From NCBI RefSeq assembly GCF_963678635.1, contig NC_087063.1, positions 57,358,759 to 57,422,758 of the forward strand: a stretch of 64,000 nt of DNA, read 5' to 3'. Of this stretch, positions 23,901-38,148 are shown piece by piece (position 1 is the first letter of the stretch; each line of letters begins with the position of its first letter). The DNA is from Symsagittifera roscoffensis. Lineage: Eukaryota > Xenacoelomorpha > Acoela > Convolutidae. The translations under genes were made by a program, and so were the position numbers. Below the pieces are notes generated by a model. The model was not told the origin of the DNA. It searched no databases and saw only the letters and a program-made list of their open reading frames with translations.

Positions 23901-26900
23901 GAAGCAGTTATAACATACACAAAAAATTAATAAAATAAAATAAATTTTTTTTTCTAAAATTCGAATTTTTTTTTGAAAATCATCACCCCATGCCATATAA
24001 CGTACTAAAGAATAGATTTGGCGCCTTGTAACAAATCAATTATGGCAAATAAGATTTTTTCAACCAATTCGGAACGATTTTTAAGACGGATTAAATATCA
24101 GCTTACGCGTTAACAGAGCGAAATATATCGCGATCTAATTGTCCCATATTGGCCAAAATGGCAATCTTTAAACCCCCATGACTTTACGAAAATAGATCAC
24201 AGGTAAAATATTTTTTCAAATTTAAAATTAAGACAACAATACCTTTTGAATGATATGAAAATTCCGTCAAAAAAGGCTAGTTAAAAAGTCGAATTTTTTC
24301 TGAAGAAAAAAAAACACCCAGAGCACAAATATTCCGTTACTTTCGTTACGAAAGTCGGAACAAGACTGCTCGTACCAAGGCAAAGCCCTGAATGTTCCGA
24401 CTGCCTTTTAAGGTTCATGGAGCAGTTATAACGTACAAAAAATTTTAAAAAACAAAAAATTGTTTTTCTAAAAGTTGAAATTGTTTTTTGAAAATTATCA
24501 ACCCACACGCCATATAAAGTACTAAGGATAGATTTCGCTCCTTGTAACAAATCAATAATTGCAAATAAGCTTCTTTCAGCCAATTTGGAGTGATTTGTAA
24601 GGCGGAATAAATCACAGCTTACGCGTTAATAGAGCGAAATATATCGCAATTTAATTATCCCATAATGGTAAAAATGGCAATTTCTTTACCCTTATAACTT
24701 TACAAAAAAAGATCACAGGTAAAATATCTTTTCAAATTTAAAATTAAGACAACAATACCTTTTCAATGATTTAAAAAATTCCGTCAAAAAGGCTAGTAAA
24801 AAAGTCGCATTTTGTCTGAAGAAAAAAAATCACCCAGAGCACAAATATTCCGTTACTTTCTTTACGAAAGTCGGAACAAGACTTTTCGTATCAAGGCAAA
24901 GCCCTGAATGATCCGACTGCCTTTTAAGGTTCACGGAGCAGTTATAACATACAAAAAATTTTAAAAAATAAAAATTGTTTTTATAAAAGTTGAAAATTTT
25001 TTGAAAAGTATCAACCCACACGCCATATAAAGTACAAAAGGATAGATTTCGCTCCTTGTAACGAATCAATAATTGCGAATAAGCTTCTTTCAACCAGTTT
25101 GGAGTGATTTCTATGGCGGAATAAATCACAGCCTACGCGTTATTAGAGCGAAACATATCGCGATTTAATTGTCCCATATTGGTCAAAATGGCAATATATA
25201 AACCCCCATAACTTTATTAAAAACTATCACAGGTGAAATGTCTTTTCAAATTTAAGCTCAGGACAACAATACCTTTTGAATGATTAAAAAAAGTCCGTCA
25301 AAAAAGGCTAGTTAAAAAGTCGAAGTTTATCTGAAGAAAAAAAACCCACCCCGAGCACAAATATTCCGTTACTTTCGTGTTGAAAGTCGGAAAAAGAAGA
25401 CTGCTTGTATCAGCGCGAAGCCTTGATTGTTCCGTCTGCCTTTTAAAGTTTATGGAGCAGTTAAAACAAACAAAAAATTTTAACAAAAAAAATTGAATTT
25501 TTTTTTCTAAATTTTGAACTTTTTTTTTGAAAGTCATCTCCCCATACGCCATATAAAGTACAAGAGGATAAATTTTGCTCCTTGTAACACATCATTTATG
25601 ACAGATGAGCCTTTTTCAACCAATTCGGAACAATTTTTAAGACGGATTCAATCTCCGCTTATGCAACAATAGCGCGAAATATATCGCCTGATAATTGTCC
25701 CAAATTGGCCAAATGGCAATCTTTAAACCCCCATAAATTTACGAAAAAAGATCACAGGTGAAATATTTTTTCAAATTTAAGATCAAGACAACAATAGTTT
25801 TCGAATGATATTATAAAAATTTCCTCAAAAATGGCTAGTTAAGAAGTCGAATTTTGCCTGAAGAAAAAAACCTACCACGAGCACAAATATTCCGTTACAA
25901 TCGTTACAAAAGTCGGAACAAGACTGCTCGTATCAAGGCAAAGCCCTGAATGTTCCGACTACCATTTAAGGTTTATGAAGCAGTTATAACATACACAAAA
26001 AATTAATAAAATAAAATAAAAATTTTTTTCTAAAATTCGATTTTTTTTTTGAAAATCATCACCCCATGCCATATAACGTACTAAAGAATAGATTTGGCAC
26101 CTTGTAACAAATCAATTATGGCAAATAAGATTTTTTCAACCAATTCGGAACGATTTTTAAGACGGATTAAATCTCAGCTTACGCGTTAACAGAGCGAAAT
26201 ATATCGCGATTTAATTGTCCCATATTGGCCAAAATGGCAATCTTTAAACCCCCATGACTTTACGAAAAAAGATCACAGGTGAAATGTTTTTTTCAAATTT
26301 AAGATCAAGACAACAATAGTTTTCGAATGATATTATAAAAATTTCCTCAAAAATGGCTAGTTAAGAAGTCGAATTTTGCCTGAAGAAAAAAACCTACCCC
26401 GAGCACAAATATTCCGTTACTATCGTTACAAAAGTCGGAACAAGACTGCTCGTATCAAGGCAAAGCCCTGAATGTTCCGACTACCATTTAAGGTTTATGA
26501 AGCAGTTATAACATACACAAAAAATTAATAAAATAAAATAAAATTTTTTTTCTAAAATTCGAATTTTTTTTTGAAAATCATCACCCCATGCCATATAACG
26601 TACTAAAGAATAGATTTGGCGCCTTGTAACAAATCAATTATGGCAAATAAGATTTTTTCAACCAATTCGGAACGATTTTTAAGACGGATTAAATCTCAGC
26701 TTACGCGTTAACAGAGCGAAATATATCGCGATTTAATTGTCCCATATTGGCCAAAAAGGCAATCTTTAAACCCCCATGACTTTACAAAAAAAGATCACAG
26801 GTAAAATATTTTTTCAAATTTAAAATTAAGACAACAATACTTTTTGAATGATAAAAAAAAATTGGTCAAAAAAGGCTAGTTAAAAAGTCGAAGTTTGTCT

Positions 26901-29900
26901 GAAGAAAAAAAGCCTACCCAGAGCACAAATATTCCCTTACTATCGTTACGAAAGTCGGAACAAGACTGCTCGTATCAAGGCAAAGCCCTGATTGTTCCGA
27001 CTACCATTTAAGGTTTATGAAGCAGTTATAACATACACAAAAAATTAATAAAATAAAATAAATTTTTTTTTCTAAAATTCGATTTTTTTTTTGAAAATCA
27101 TCACCCCATGCCATATAACGTACTAAAGAATAGATTTGGCGCCTTGTAACAAATCAATTATGGCAAATAAGATTTTTTCAACCAATTCGGAACGATTTTT
27201 AAGACGGATTAAATCTCAGCTTACGCGTTAACAGAGCGAAATATATCGCGATTTAATTGTCCCATATTGGCCAAAATGGCAATCTTTAAACCCCCATGAC
27301 TTTACGAAAAAAGATCACAGGTAAATTATTTTTTCAAATTTAAAATTAAGACAACAATACCTTTTGAACGATATGAAAATTCCGTCAAAAAAGGCTAGTT
27401 AAAAAGTCGAATTTTTTCTGAAGAAAAAAAAACACCCAGAGCACAAATATTCCGTTACTTTCGTTACGAAAGTCGGAACAAGACTGCTCGTACCAAGGCA
27501 AAGCCCTGAATGTTCCGACTGCCTTTTAAGGTTTATGGAGCAGTTATAACACACAAAAAAAATAAATAAATTAAAACGATGTTTTTTTTCAAAAATTTGA
27601 AAAAAAATTGAAATTCATCTCCTCATACGCAATATAAAGTACAAAAGGATAAGTTTGGCTCCTTGTAACAAATCATTTATGACAGATGAGCCTTTTTCAA
27701 ACAATTTAGAACAATTTCTAAGACGGATTCAATCTCCGCTTATGCAATAATAGCGCGAAATATATCGCTTGATAATTGTCCCAAATTGGCCAAAATGGCA
27801 ATCGTTAAACCCCCATAACATTACGAAAAAAGATCACAAGCAAAATAACTTTTCAAATTTAAAATCAAGTCAACAATAGCTTTCGAATGATATCGTAAAA
27901 TTTCATCAAAATTGCTAGTTCAAAAGTCGAATTTTGTCTGAAGAAAAAAAAACCCACCCCGAGCACAAATATTCCGTTACTTTCGTTATGAAAGTCGGAA
28001 AAAGAAGACTGCTCGTATCAGCGCGAAGCCCTGAATGTTCCGACTGCCTTTTAAGGTTTATCGAGCAGTTATAACATAAAAAAAATTTTAACAAAGTAAA
28101 ATGAAAATTTTTTTCTTAAATTTGAAAATTTTTTTGAAAGTCATCCCCCCATACGCCATATAAAGTACAAAAGGATAAATTTTGCTCCTTGTAACAAATA
28201 ATTTATGACCAATGAGCCTTTTTCTTTCAATTTGGAACATTTTCTAAGAAGGATTCGATCTCCGTTTATGCAATAATAAAGTGAAATATATCGCTTGATA
28301 ATTGTCCTAATTTGGCCAAAATGGCAATTTTTAAACCCCCATAACATTACAAAAAAAGATCACAGGTAATTTATTTTTTCAAATTTGAAATCAAGACAAC
28401 AATAGTTTTTGAATGATATTGAAAAGTTTCATCAAAATGGTTAGTTCAAAAGTCGAGTTTTTTCTGAAGAAAAAAAACCCACCCCGAGCACAAATATTCC
28501 GTTACTTTCATTACGAAAGTCGGAACAAGACTGCTCGTATCAAGGCAAAGCGCTGAATGTTCCGAGTGCCTTTAAAGGTTTATGGAGCAGTTATAACATA
28601 CAAAAAAACTTAAAAAGTAAAAATTATTTATTCATAAGTTGAAATTTGTTTTTGAAAATTATTACCCCAGACGCCAAATAAAGTACAGAAGGATAGATTT
28701 CGCTCCTTGTAAAAAATCATTTAATGCGAATAAGCTTCTTTCAACCAATTTGGAGTGATTTCTAAGTCGGAATTAATCACAGCTTAGGCGTTAATAGAGC
28801 GAAATATATGGCGATTTAAATGTCCAGTATTGGTCAAAATGGCAATATCTAAACCCCCATAAATTTAAGAAAAACTATCACAGGTGAAATATCTTTTCAA
28901 ATTTAAGCTCAAGACAACAATACTTTTTGAATGATAAAAAAAATTTGGTCAAAAAAGGCTAGTTAAAAAGTCGAAGTTTGTCTGAAGAAAAAAAGCTTAC
29001 CCAGAGCACAAATATTCCCTTACTATCGTTACGAAAGTCGGAACAAGCTTGCTCGTATCAAGGCAAAGCCCTGAATGTTCCGACTACCTTTTAAGGTTTA
29101 TGGAGCAGTTATAACATACAAAAAAAATTAGTAAAATAAATTGAAAATTTTTTCTCTAAAATATGAAATTTTTTTTGAAAGTCATCCCCCCATACGCCAT
29201 ATAAAGTACAAAAGGATAAGTTTGGCTCCTTGTAACAAATCATTTATGACATATGAGCCTTTTTCAACCAATTTGAAACAATTTCTAAGACGGATTTAAT
29301 CTCCACTTATCCAATAATAGCGCGAAATATATCGCTTGATAATTGTCCCAAATTGGCCAAAATGGCAATCTTTAAACCCCCATAACATTGCAAAAAAAGA
29401 TCATAAGTAAAAAATCTTTTTAAATTTAAAATCAAGACCACAATAGTTTTTGAATGAAATTGAAAAATTTCATCAAAATGGCTAGTTCAAAAATCGAATT
29501 TTGTCGGAAGAAAAAAATCCCACCCCGAGCACAAATATTCCGTTACTTTCGTTACGAAAGTCGCAAGAAGGCTGCTCGTATCAAGGCAAAGCCCTGAATG
29601 TTCCGACTGCCTTTTAAGGTTTATGGAGCAGTAACAACTATAAAAAATTTAGTGCAAAGTGATAGATTTTATTCCTATTAACAAATCAATTTGGCAAATA
29701 AGCCTCCTTCAACCAAATTTGAACGACTTCTAAGGCGAAATAAATTTCGCTTACGCGTTAATAGCGCGAAACATATCGAGCGTTAATTGTCCCAATTTGG
29801 CCAAAATCGCAATCTTTAACCGCCCATAACTCTACGAAAAATGATCACAGGTGAAATATCTTTTCAAAATTAAGCTTAGGACATAAATAACTTTTGAATG

Positions 29901-30011
29901 ATGTAGAAGTAATTCCGTCAAAAGCGGCTAGTTAAAAAGTTGAAATTTGTCTGAAGAAAAAAACCCAACCGAGCACAAATAATCCGTCACTTTCGTTACG
30001 AAAGTCGGAAC

Positions 30012-30114
30012 AAAAATTGTCCTTGGATTTGACCGAGCCGATAATCATCATCACATTATGTACTTTTGACTTATGTTAGAGGCTATAGTATTTAAAGTTA
30101 TCACAAAGTTCAAC
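30012..30114 (-). repeat. ~100-bp spacer between monomers, copy 1
   Basis: Between GTCGGAAC and AAGACTGCT lies an extra block with TTGTCCTTGGATTTGACCGA and CATCATCACATTATGTAC. It recurs at 35691-35793 and 38046-38148, always at a monomer junction of the same subfamily (with CGAAACATATCGAGCGTTAA). Confidence 0.8.
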
Positions 30115-30624
30115 AAGACTGCTAGTATCAGGGCGAAGCCCTGAAGGTTCCGACTGCCTTTTAAGGTTTATGGAGCAGTAATAACATTTAAAAAATAAAT
30201 GTAATTAAAAAAATCAATTTTTTTTTATAAGATTTTTGTGAAAACATCCCCCCACACGCCATATTAAGTGCAAAGTGATAGATTTTATTCCCATTAATAT
30301 ATCAATTATGGCATATAAGCCTCCTTCAACCAAATTGGATCGATTTCTAAGACGAATTAAATCTCGCTTAGGCGTTAATAGCGCGAAACATATCGAGCGT
30401 TAATTGTCCCAGTTAGGCTAAAATAGCAATCTTTAAACCTCCATAACATTTCAAAAAAAGATCACAGGTAAAATATCTTTTCAAATTTAAGATCAAGACA
30501 ACAATAGTTTTCGAAAGATATTAAAAAATTTCATCAAAAATGACTAGTTAAGAAGTCGAATTCTGTCTGAAGAAAAAAAAATCTACCCCGAGCACAAATA
30601 TTCCGTTACTATCGTTACAAGACT

Positions 30625-33600
30625 GCTCGTATCAAGGCAAAGCCCTGAATGTTCCGACTGCCTTTTAAGGTTTATGGAGCAGTTATAACATACAAAAAAG
30701 TTTATTGAAATAAAATGAAATTTTTTTTTTCTAAAAATTGAAATTGTTTTTGAAAGTCATCCCCCCATACGCCATATAAAGTACAAGAGGATAATTTTTG
30801 CTCCTTGTAACAAATCATTTATGACAGTTGAGCATTTTTCAACCATTTTGGAACAATTTCTAAGACGGATTCGATCTCCGCTTATGCAATAGTAGCGCAA
30901 AATATATCGCTTGATAACTGACCTGAATTGGCCAAAATGGCAATCTTTAAACCCCCATAACATTACGAAAAAAGATCACAAGCACAATAACTTTTCAAAT
31001 TTAAAATCAAGTCAACAATAGCTTTCGAATGATATCGAAAAATTTCATCAAATGGCTAGTTCAAAAGTCGAATTTTGTCTGAAGAAAAAAACCCACCCGA
31101 GCACAAATAATCCGTTACTATCGTTACAAGACTGCTCGTATCAAGGCAAAGCCCTGAATGTTCCGACTGCCTTTTAGGGTTTATGGAGCAGTTATAACAT
31201 ACAAAAAAGTTTATTGAAATAAAATGAAATTTTTTTTTCTAAAAATTGAAATTGTTTTTGAAAGTCATCCCCCCATACGCCATATAAAATACAAAAGTAT
31301 AAATTTGGCACCTTGTAACAAATCACTTATGACAGATGTGTTTTTTTCAACCAATTTGGAACAATTTCTAAGACGGATTCAATCTCCGCTTATGCAATAG
31401 TAGCGCAAAATATATCGCTTGATAACTGTCCTGAATTGGCCAAAATGGCAATCTTTAAACCTCCATAACATTACAAAACAAATCACAGGTAAAAAATCTT
31501 TTCAAACTGATATCAAAAATTTTCGGCAAAAATGGCTAGTTCAAAAGCCGAATTTTGTTTGAAGAAAAAAAACCCACCCCGAGCACAAACATTCCGACAC
31601 TATCGTTACGAAAGTCGAAAAAAGACTGCTCGTATCAAGGCAAAGCCTTGAATGTTCCGACTGCCTTTTAAGGTTTATGGAGCAGTTATAACATACAAAA
31701 AAGTTTATTGAAATAAAATGAAATTTTTTTTTTCTAAAAATTGAAATTGTTTTTGAAAGTCATCCCCCATACGCCATATAAAGTACAAGAGGATAAATTT
31801 TGCTCCTTGTAACAAATCATTTATGACAGTTGAGCATTTTTCAACCAATTTGGAACAATTTTTAAGACGGATTCGATCTCCGCTTATGCAATAGTAGCGC
31901 AAAATATATCGCTTGATAACTGACCTGAATTGGCCAAAATGGCAATCTTTAAACCCCCATAACATTACGAAAAAAGATCACAAGCACAATAACTTTTCAA
32001 ATTTAAAATCAAGTCAACAATAGCTTTCGAATGATATCGAAAAATTTCATCAAATGGCTAGTTCAAAAGTCGAATTTTGTCTGAAGAAAAAAACCCACCC
32101 GAGCACAAATAATCCGTTACTATCGTTACAAGACTGCTCGTATCAAGGCAAAGCCCTGAATGTTCCGACTGCCTTTTAGGGTTTATGGAGCAGTTATAAC
32201 ATACAAAAAAGTTTATTGAAATAAAATGAAATTTTTTTTTCTAAAAATTGAAATTGTTTTTGAAAGTCATCCCCCCATACGCCATATAAAATACAAAAGT
32301 ATAAATTTGGCACCTTGTAACAAATCACTTATGACAGATGTGTTTTTTTCAACCAATTTGGAACAATTTCTAAGACGGATTCAATCTCCGCTTATGCAAT
32401 AGTAGCGCAAAATATATCGCTTGATAACTGTCCTGAATTGGCCAAAATGGCAATCTTTAAACCTCCATAACATTACAAAACAAATCACAGGTAAAAAATC
32501 TTTTCAAACTGATATCAAAAATTTTCGGCAAAAATGGCTAGTTCAAAAGCCGAATTTTGTTTGAAGAAAAAAAACCCACCCCGAGCACAAACATTCCGAC
32601 ACTATCGTTACGAAAGTCGAAAAAAGACTGCTCGTATCAAGGCAAAGCCCTGAATGTTCCGACTGCCTTTTAAGGTTTATGGAGCAGTTATAACATACAA
32701 AAAAGTTTATTGAAATAAAATGAAATTTTTTTTTTCTAAAAATTGAAATTGTTTTTGAAAGTCATCCCCCATACGCCATATAAAGTACAAGAGGATGAAT
32801 TTTGCTCCTTGTAACAAATCATTTATGACAGTTGAGCATTTTTCAACCAATTTGGAACAATTTTTAAGACGGATTCGATCTCCGCTTATGCAATAGTAGC
32901 GCAAAATATATCGCTTGATAACTGACCTGAATTGGCCAAAATGGCAATCTTTAAACCCCCATAACATTACGAAAAAAGATCACAAGCACAATAACTTTTC
33001 AAATTTAAAATCAAGTCAACAATAGCTTTCGAATGATATCGAAAAATTTCATCAAATGGCTAGTTCAAAAGTCGAATTTTGTCTGAAGAAAAAAACCCAC
33101 CCGAGCACAAATAATCCGTTACTATCGTTACAAGACTGCTCGTATCAAGGCAAAGCCCTGAATGTTCCGACTGCCTTTTAGGGTTTATGGAGCAGTTATA
33201 ACATACAAAAAAGTTTATTGAAATAAAATGAAATTTTTTTTTCTAAAAATTGAAATTGTTTTTGAAAGTCATCCCCCCATACGCCATATAAAATACAAAA
33301 GTATAAATTTGGCACCTTGTAACAAATCACTTATGACAGATGTGTTTTTTTCAACCAATTTGGAACAATTTCTAAGACGGATTCAATCTCCGCTTATGCA
33401 ATAGTAGCGCAAAATATATCGCTTGATAACTGTCCTGAATTGGCCAAAATGGCAATCTTTAAACCTCCATAACATTACAAAACAAATCACAGGTAAAAAA
33501 TCTTTTCAAACTGATATCAAAAATTTTCGGCAAAAATGGCTAGTTCAAAAGCCGAATTTTGTTTGAAGAAAAAAAACCCACCCCGAGCACAAACATTCCG

Positions 33601-33705
33601 ACACTATCGTTACGAAAGTCGAAAAAAGACTGCTCGTATCAAGGCAAAGCCCTGAATGTTCCGACTGCCTTTTAAGGTTTATGGAGCAGTTATAACATAC
33701 AAAAA
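30625..33705 (-). repeat. Higher-order repeat: three near-identical 1,002-bp dimers
   Basis: The variant block CTTTTAGGGTTTATGG occurs at 31171, 32173 and 33175, exactly 1,002 bases apart, and the surrounding two-monomer sequence repeats with the same period. The second and third dimers differ at only a few sites (for example GGATAAATTTT versus GGATGAATTTT). The first differs slightly more. Neighbouring monomers outside this block are much more diverged, so this is a recent amplification. Confidence 0.9.
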
Positions 33706-35690
33706 AATTTATTAAAATAAAATGAAAATTTTTTTTTCTAAAATTTGAAGTTGTTTTTGAAATTCATCTCCTCATACGCCATATAAAGTACAAAAGAGTA
33801 AATTTGGCTCCTTGTAACAAATCATTTATGACAGATGAGCTTTTTTCAACCAATTTGGAACAATTTCTAAGACGGATTCAATCTCCGCTTATGCAATAGT
33901 AGCGCAAAATATATCGCTTGATAACTGACCTGAATTGCATTCCAAACATTACAAAAAAATCACAGGTAAAATATCTTTTCAAACTTAAAATCAAGACAAC
34001 AACAGTTTCCGAATGATATCAAAAATTTTCGGCAAAAATGGCTAGTTCAAAAGCCGAATTTTGTTTGAAGAAAAAAAAACCCACCCCGAGCAAAAATATT
34101 CCGTTACTATCGTTACAAGACTGCTCGTATCAAGGCAAAGCCCTGAATGTTCCGACTGCCTTTTAAGGTTTATGGAGCAGTTATAACATACAAAAAAGTT
34201 TATTGAAATAAAATGAAATTTTTTTTTCTAAAAATTGAAATTGTTTTTGAAACTCATCCCCCCATACGCCATATAAAATACAAAAGTATAAATTTGGCAC
34301 CTTGTAACAAATCACTTATGACAGATGTGTTTTGTTCAATCAATTTGGAACAATTTCTAAGACGGATTCAATCTCCGCTTATGCAATAGTAGCGCAAAAT
34401 ATATCGCTTGATAACTGTCCTGAATTGGCCAAAATGGCAATCTTTAAACCTCCATAACATTTTAAAACAAGTCACAGGTAAAATATCTTTTCAAACTTAA
34501 AATCAAGACAACAATAGTTTCCGAATGATATCAAAAATTTTCGGCAAAAATGGCTAGTTCAAAAGCCGAATTTTGTTTGAAGAAAAAAAACCCACCCCGA
34601 GCACAAACATTCCGACACTATCGTTACGAAAGTCGAAACAAGACTGCTCGCATCAAGGCAAAGCCCTGAATGTTCCGACTGCCTTTTAAGGTTTATGGAG
34701 CAGTTATAAACATACAAAAAAATTTATTAAAATAAAATGAACTTTTTTTTTCTAAAATTTGAAGTTGTTTTTGAAAGTCATCCCCTCATACGCCATATAA
34801 AGTACAAAAGAGTAAATTTGGCTCCTTGCAACAAATCATTTATGACAGATGAGCTTTTTTCAACCAATTTGGAACAATTTCTAAGACGGATTCAATCTCC
34901 GCTTATGCAATAGTAGCGCGAAATATATCGCTTGATAACTGTCCTGAATTGGCCAAAATGGCAATATTCAAACCCCCATAACATTACAAAAAAAGATTAC
35001 AGGTAATATATTTTTTCAAATTTAAAATCAAGACAACAAAAGTTTTCGAAAGATATCAAAAATTTTCATCAAAAATGGCTAGTTCGAAAGCCGAGTTTTG
35101 TCTGAAGAAAAAAACCCACCCCGAGCACAAATATTCCGTTACTTTTGTTACAAAAGTCGGAACAAGACAGCTCGTATCAAGGCAAAGCCCTGAATGTTCC
35201 GACTGCCTTTTAAGGTTTATGGAGCAGTTATAACATACAAAAAAAATTAAAAAACAAAAAGTGTTTTTCTAAAAGTCGATTTTTTTTTTGTTGAAAAATA
35301 TCACCCCACACGCCATAGAAAGTACAAAAGGATAAATTTCGCTCCTTGTAACAAATCAATTTTTGCAAATAAGCTTCTTCCAACCAAATTGAAGTGATTT
35401 CTAAGGCGGATTAAATCACAGCTTACACGTTAATAGCGCGAAACATATCGAGCGTTATTTTTCCCAATTTGGCCAAAATCGCAATTTTTAACCCCCCATA
35501 ACTCTACGAAAAATGATCACAGGTGAAATATCTTTTTAAATTTAAGCTTGGGACATTTATAGCTTTTGAATGATGTAAAAAAATCCGTCAAAAGCGACTA
35601 GTTAAAAAATTAAAACTTGTCTGAAGAAATGAAGAAAAAAAAACCACCCGAGCACAAATAATCCGTCTTTTTTGTTACAAAAGTCGGAAC

Positions 35691-35793
35691 ATTAACTGTC
35701 CTTGGATTTGACCGAGCCGATAATCATCATCACATTATGTACTTTTGACTTATGTTAGAGGCTATATCATTTAAAATTATCGCAAAATTCAAC
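35691..35793 (-). repeat. ~100-bp spacer between monomers, copy 2
   Basis: Same block as 30012-30114, inserted at the same junction, with a few substitutions. Confidence 0.8.
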
Positions 35794-38045
35794 AAGACTG
35801 CTGGTATCAGGGCGAAGCCCTGAAGGTTCTGACTGCCTTTTAAGGTTTATGGAGCAGAATAACATTAAAAAAATAAATGTAATAAAAAAATCAAAACTTT
35901 TTTATGAGATTTTTGTGAAAACATCCCCCCCACCTGCCATATTAAGTGCAAAGTGATAGATTTTCTTCTTTTTAATAAATCAATTATGGCATTAAGCCTC
36001 ATTCAACCAAATTGGATCGATTTCTTAGACGAATTAAATCTCGCTTAAGCGTTAATAGCGAGAAACATATCGAGCGTTAATTGTCCCAATGTGGACAAAA
36101 TAGCAATCTTTAAACCTCCATAACATTACGAAAAAAGATCACGGGTAAAGTTTAAGATCAAGACAACAATAGAAGATGGAGCAGTTATAACATACAAAAA
36201 AATTTATTGAAAAAAAATGAAAATTTTTTTTCTGAAATTTGAAATTGTTTTTGAAAGTCATCACCCCATACGCCATATAAAGTACAAAAGTATAAATTTG
36301 GCTCCTTGTAACAAATCACTTATGAAAGATGTGTTTTTTTCAACCAATTTGGAACAATTTCTCAGACGGATTCAATCTCCGCTTATGCAATAATAGCGCG
36401 AAATATATCGCTTGATAACTGTCCCAAATTGGTCAAAATCGCAATCTTTAAACCCCCATAACATCACGAAGAAAAATCACAGGTAAAATATCTTTTCAAA
36501 TATAAAATCAAGACAACAACATTTTTTCCGAATGATATCAAAATATTTCGGCAAAATTGGCTAGTTCAAAAGCCGAATTTTGTCTGAAGAAAAAAACCCA
36601 CCCCGAGCACAAACATTCCGTTACTTTCGTTACAAAAGTCGGAAAAAGAAAGCTCGTATCAAGGCAAAACCCTGAATGTTCCGACTGCCTTTTAAGGTTT
36701 ATGAAGCAGTTATAATAGACACAAAAAAGTTTACTAAAATAAAATTAAATTGTTTTTTCTAAAATTTGAAAATATTTTTGAAAATCATCCCCCCATACGC
36801 CATATAAAGTACAAAAGTATAAATTTGGCTCCTTGTAACAAATCACTTATGACAGATGTGTTTTTTTCAACCAATTTGGAACAATTTCTCAGACGGATTC
36901 ATTCTCCGCTTATGCAATAATAGCGCGAAATATATCGCTTGATAATTGTCCCAAATTGGTCAAAATGGCAATCTTTAAACCCCCATAACATCACGAAAAA
37001 AATCACAGGTAAAATATCTTTTCAAATTTAAAATCAAGACAACAACATTTTTTCAGAATGATATCAAAATATTTCGGCAAAATTGGCTAGTTCAAAAGCC
37101 GAATTTTGTCTGAAGAAAAAAACCCACCCCGAGCACAAATATTCCGTTACTTTCGTTACGAAAGTCGGAACAAGACAGCTCGTATCAAGGCAAAGCCCTG
37201 AATGTTCCGACTGCCTTTTAAGGTTTATGGAGCATTTATAACATACAAAAAAAATTAAAAAAGCAAAAGTTGTTTTTCTAAAAGTTGAATTTTTTTTTGA
37301 AAATTATCACCCCACATGCCAAATAAAGTACAAAATGATAAATTTTGCTCCTTGTAACAAATCAATAATTGCAAATAAGCTTTTTTCAACCAATTTGGAG
37401 TGATTTCTAAGGCGGATAAAATCACAGCTTACGCTTTAATAGAGCGAAATATATCGCGCGTTAATTGTCCCCAATTGCCCAAAATGGCAATCTTTAAACC
37501 CCCTTAACTTTACGAAATTGATCACAGGTGAAAAATCTTTTCAAACATCAGCTCAGGACAACAATACCTTTCGAATGATATAAAAAATTCCGTCAAAAAA
37601 GGCTAGTTAAAAAATCAAAAAATGAAATTTTTTCTTTTAAAAATTGAAATTGTTTTTGAAAGTCATCCCCCATACGCCATATAACACGCAAATTGACAGA
37701 TTTCAATCATATTATTAAATCAATTTGGCATAAAAGCCTCCTTCAACCAAATTGGATTGATTTCTAAGATGAATTAAATCTCGCTTACGCGTTAATAGCG
37801 CGAAACATATCGAGCGTTAATTGTCCCAATTTGGCCAAAATCGCAATCTTTAACCCCCCATAACTCTACAAAAAATGATCACAGGTGAAATATTTTTTCA
37901 AATTTAAGCTTGGACCATTCATAGCTTTTGAATGATGTAAAAAAATTCCGTCAAAAGCGGCTAGTTAAAAAGTTGAAATTTGTCTGAAGAAAAAAAAACC
38001 ACCCGAGCACAAATAATCCGTCACTTTCGTTACGAAAGTGGGAAC

Positions 38046-38148
38046 AATAATTGTCCTTGGATTTGACCGAGCCGATAATCATCATCACATTATGTACTTT
38101 TGACTTATGTTAGAGGCTATAGCATTTAAAATTATCGCAAAGTTCAAC
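38046..38148 (-). repeat. ~100-bp spacer between monomers, copy 3
   Basis: Same block as 30012-30114, at the same junction, close to the right end of the array. Confidence 0.8.

Noticed and set aside
18190-32967. Recurrent minus-strand frames of 60-100 codons in the satellite (starting like MWVGNFQKT or MLWGFKDCHFGQ)
   Set aside because: They recur only because the monomer recurs. Frames are broken in most copies, start at different points and show no sign of codon-level conservation.
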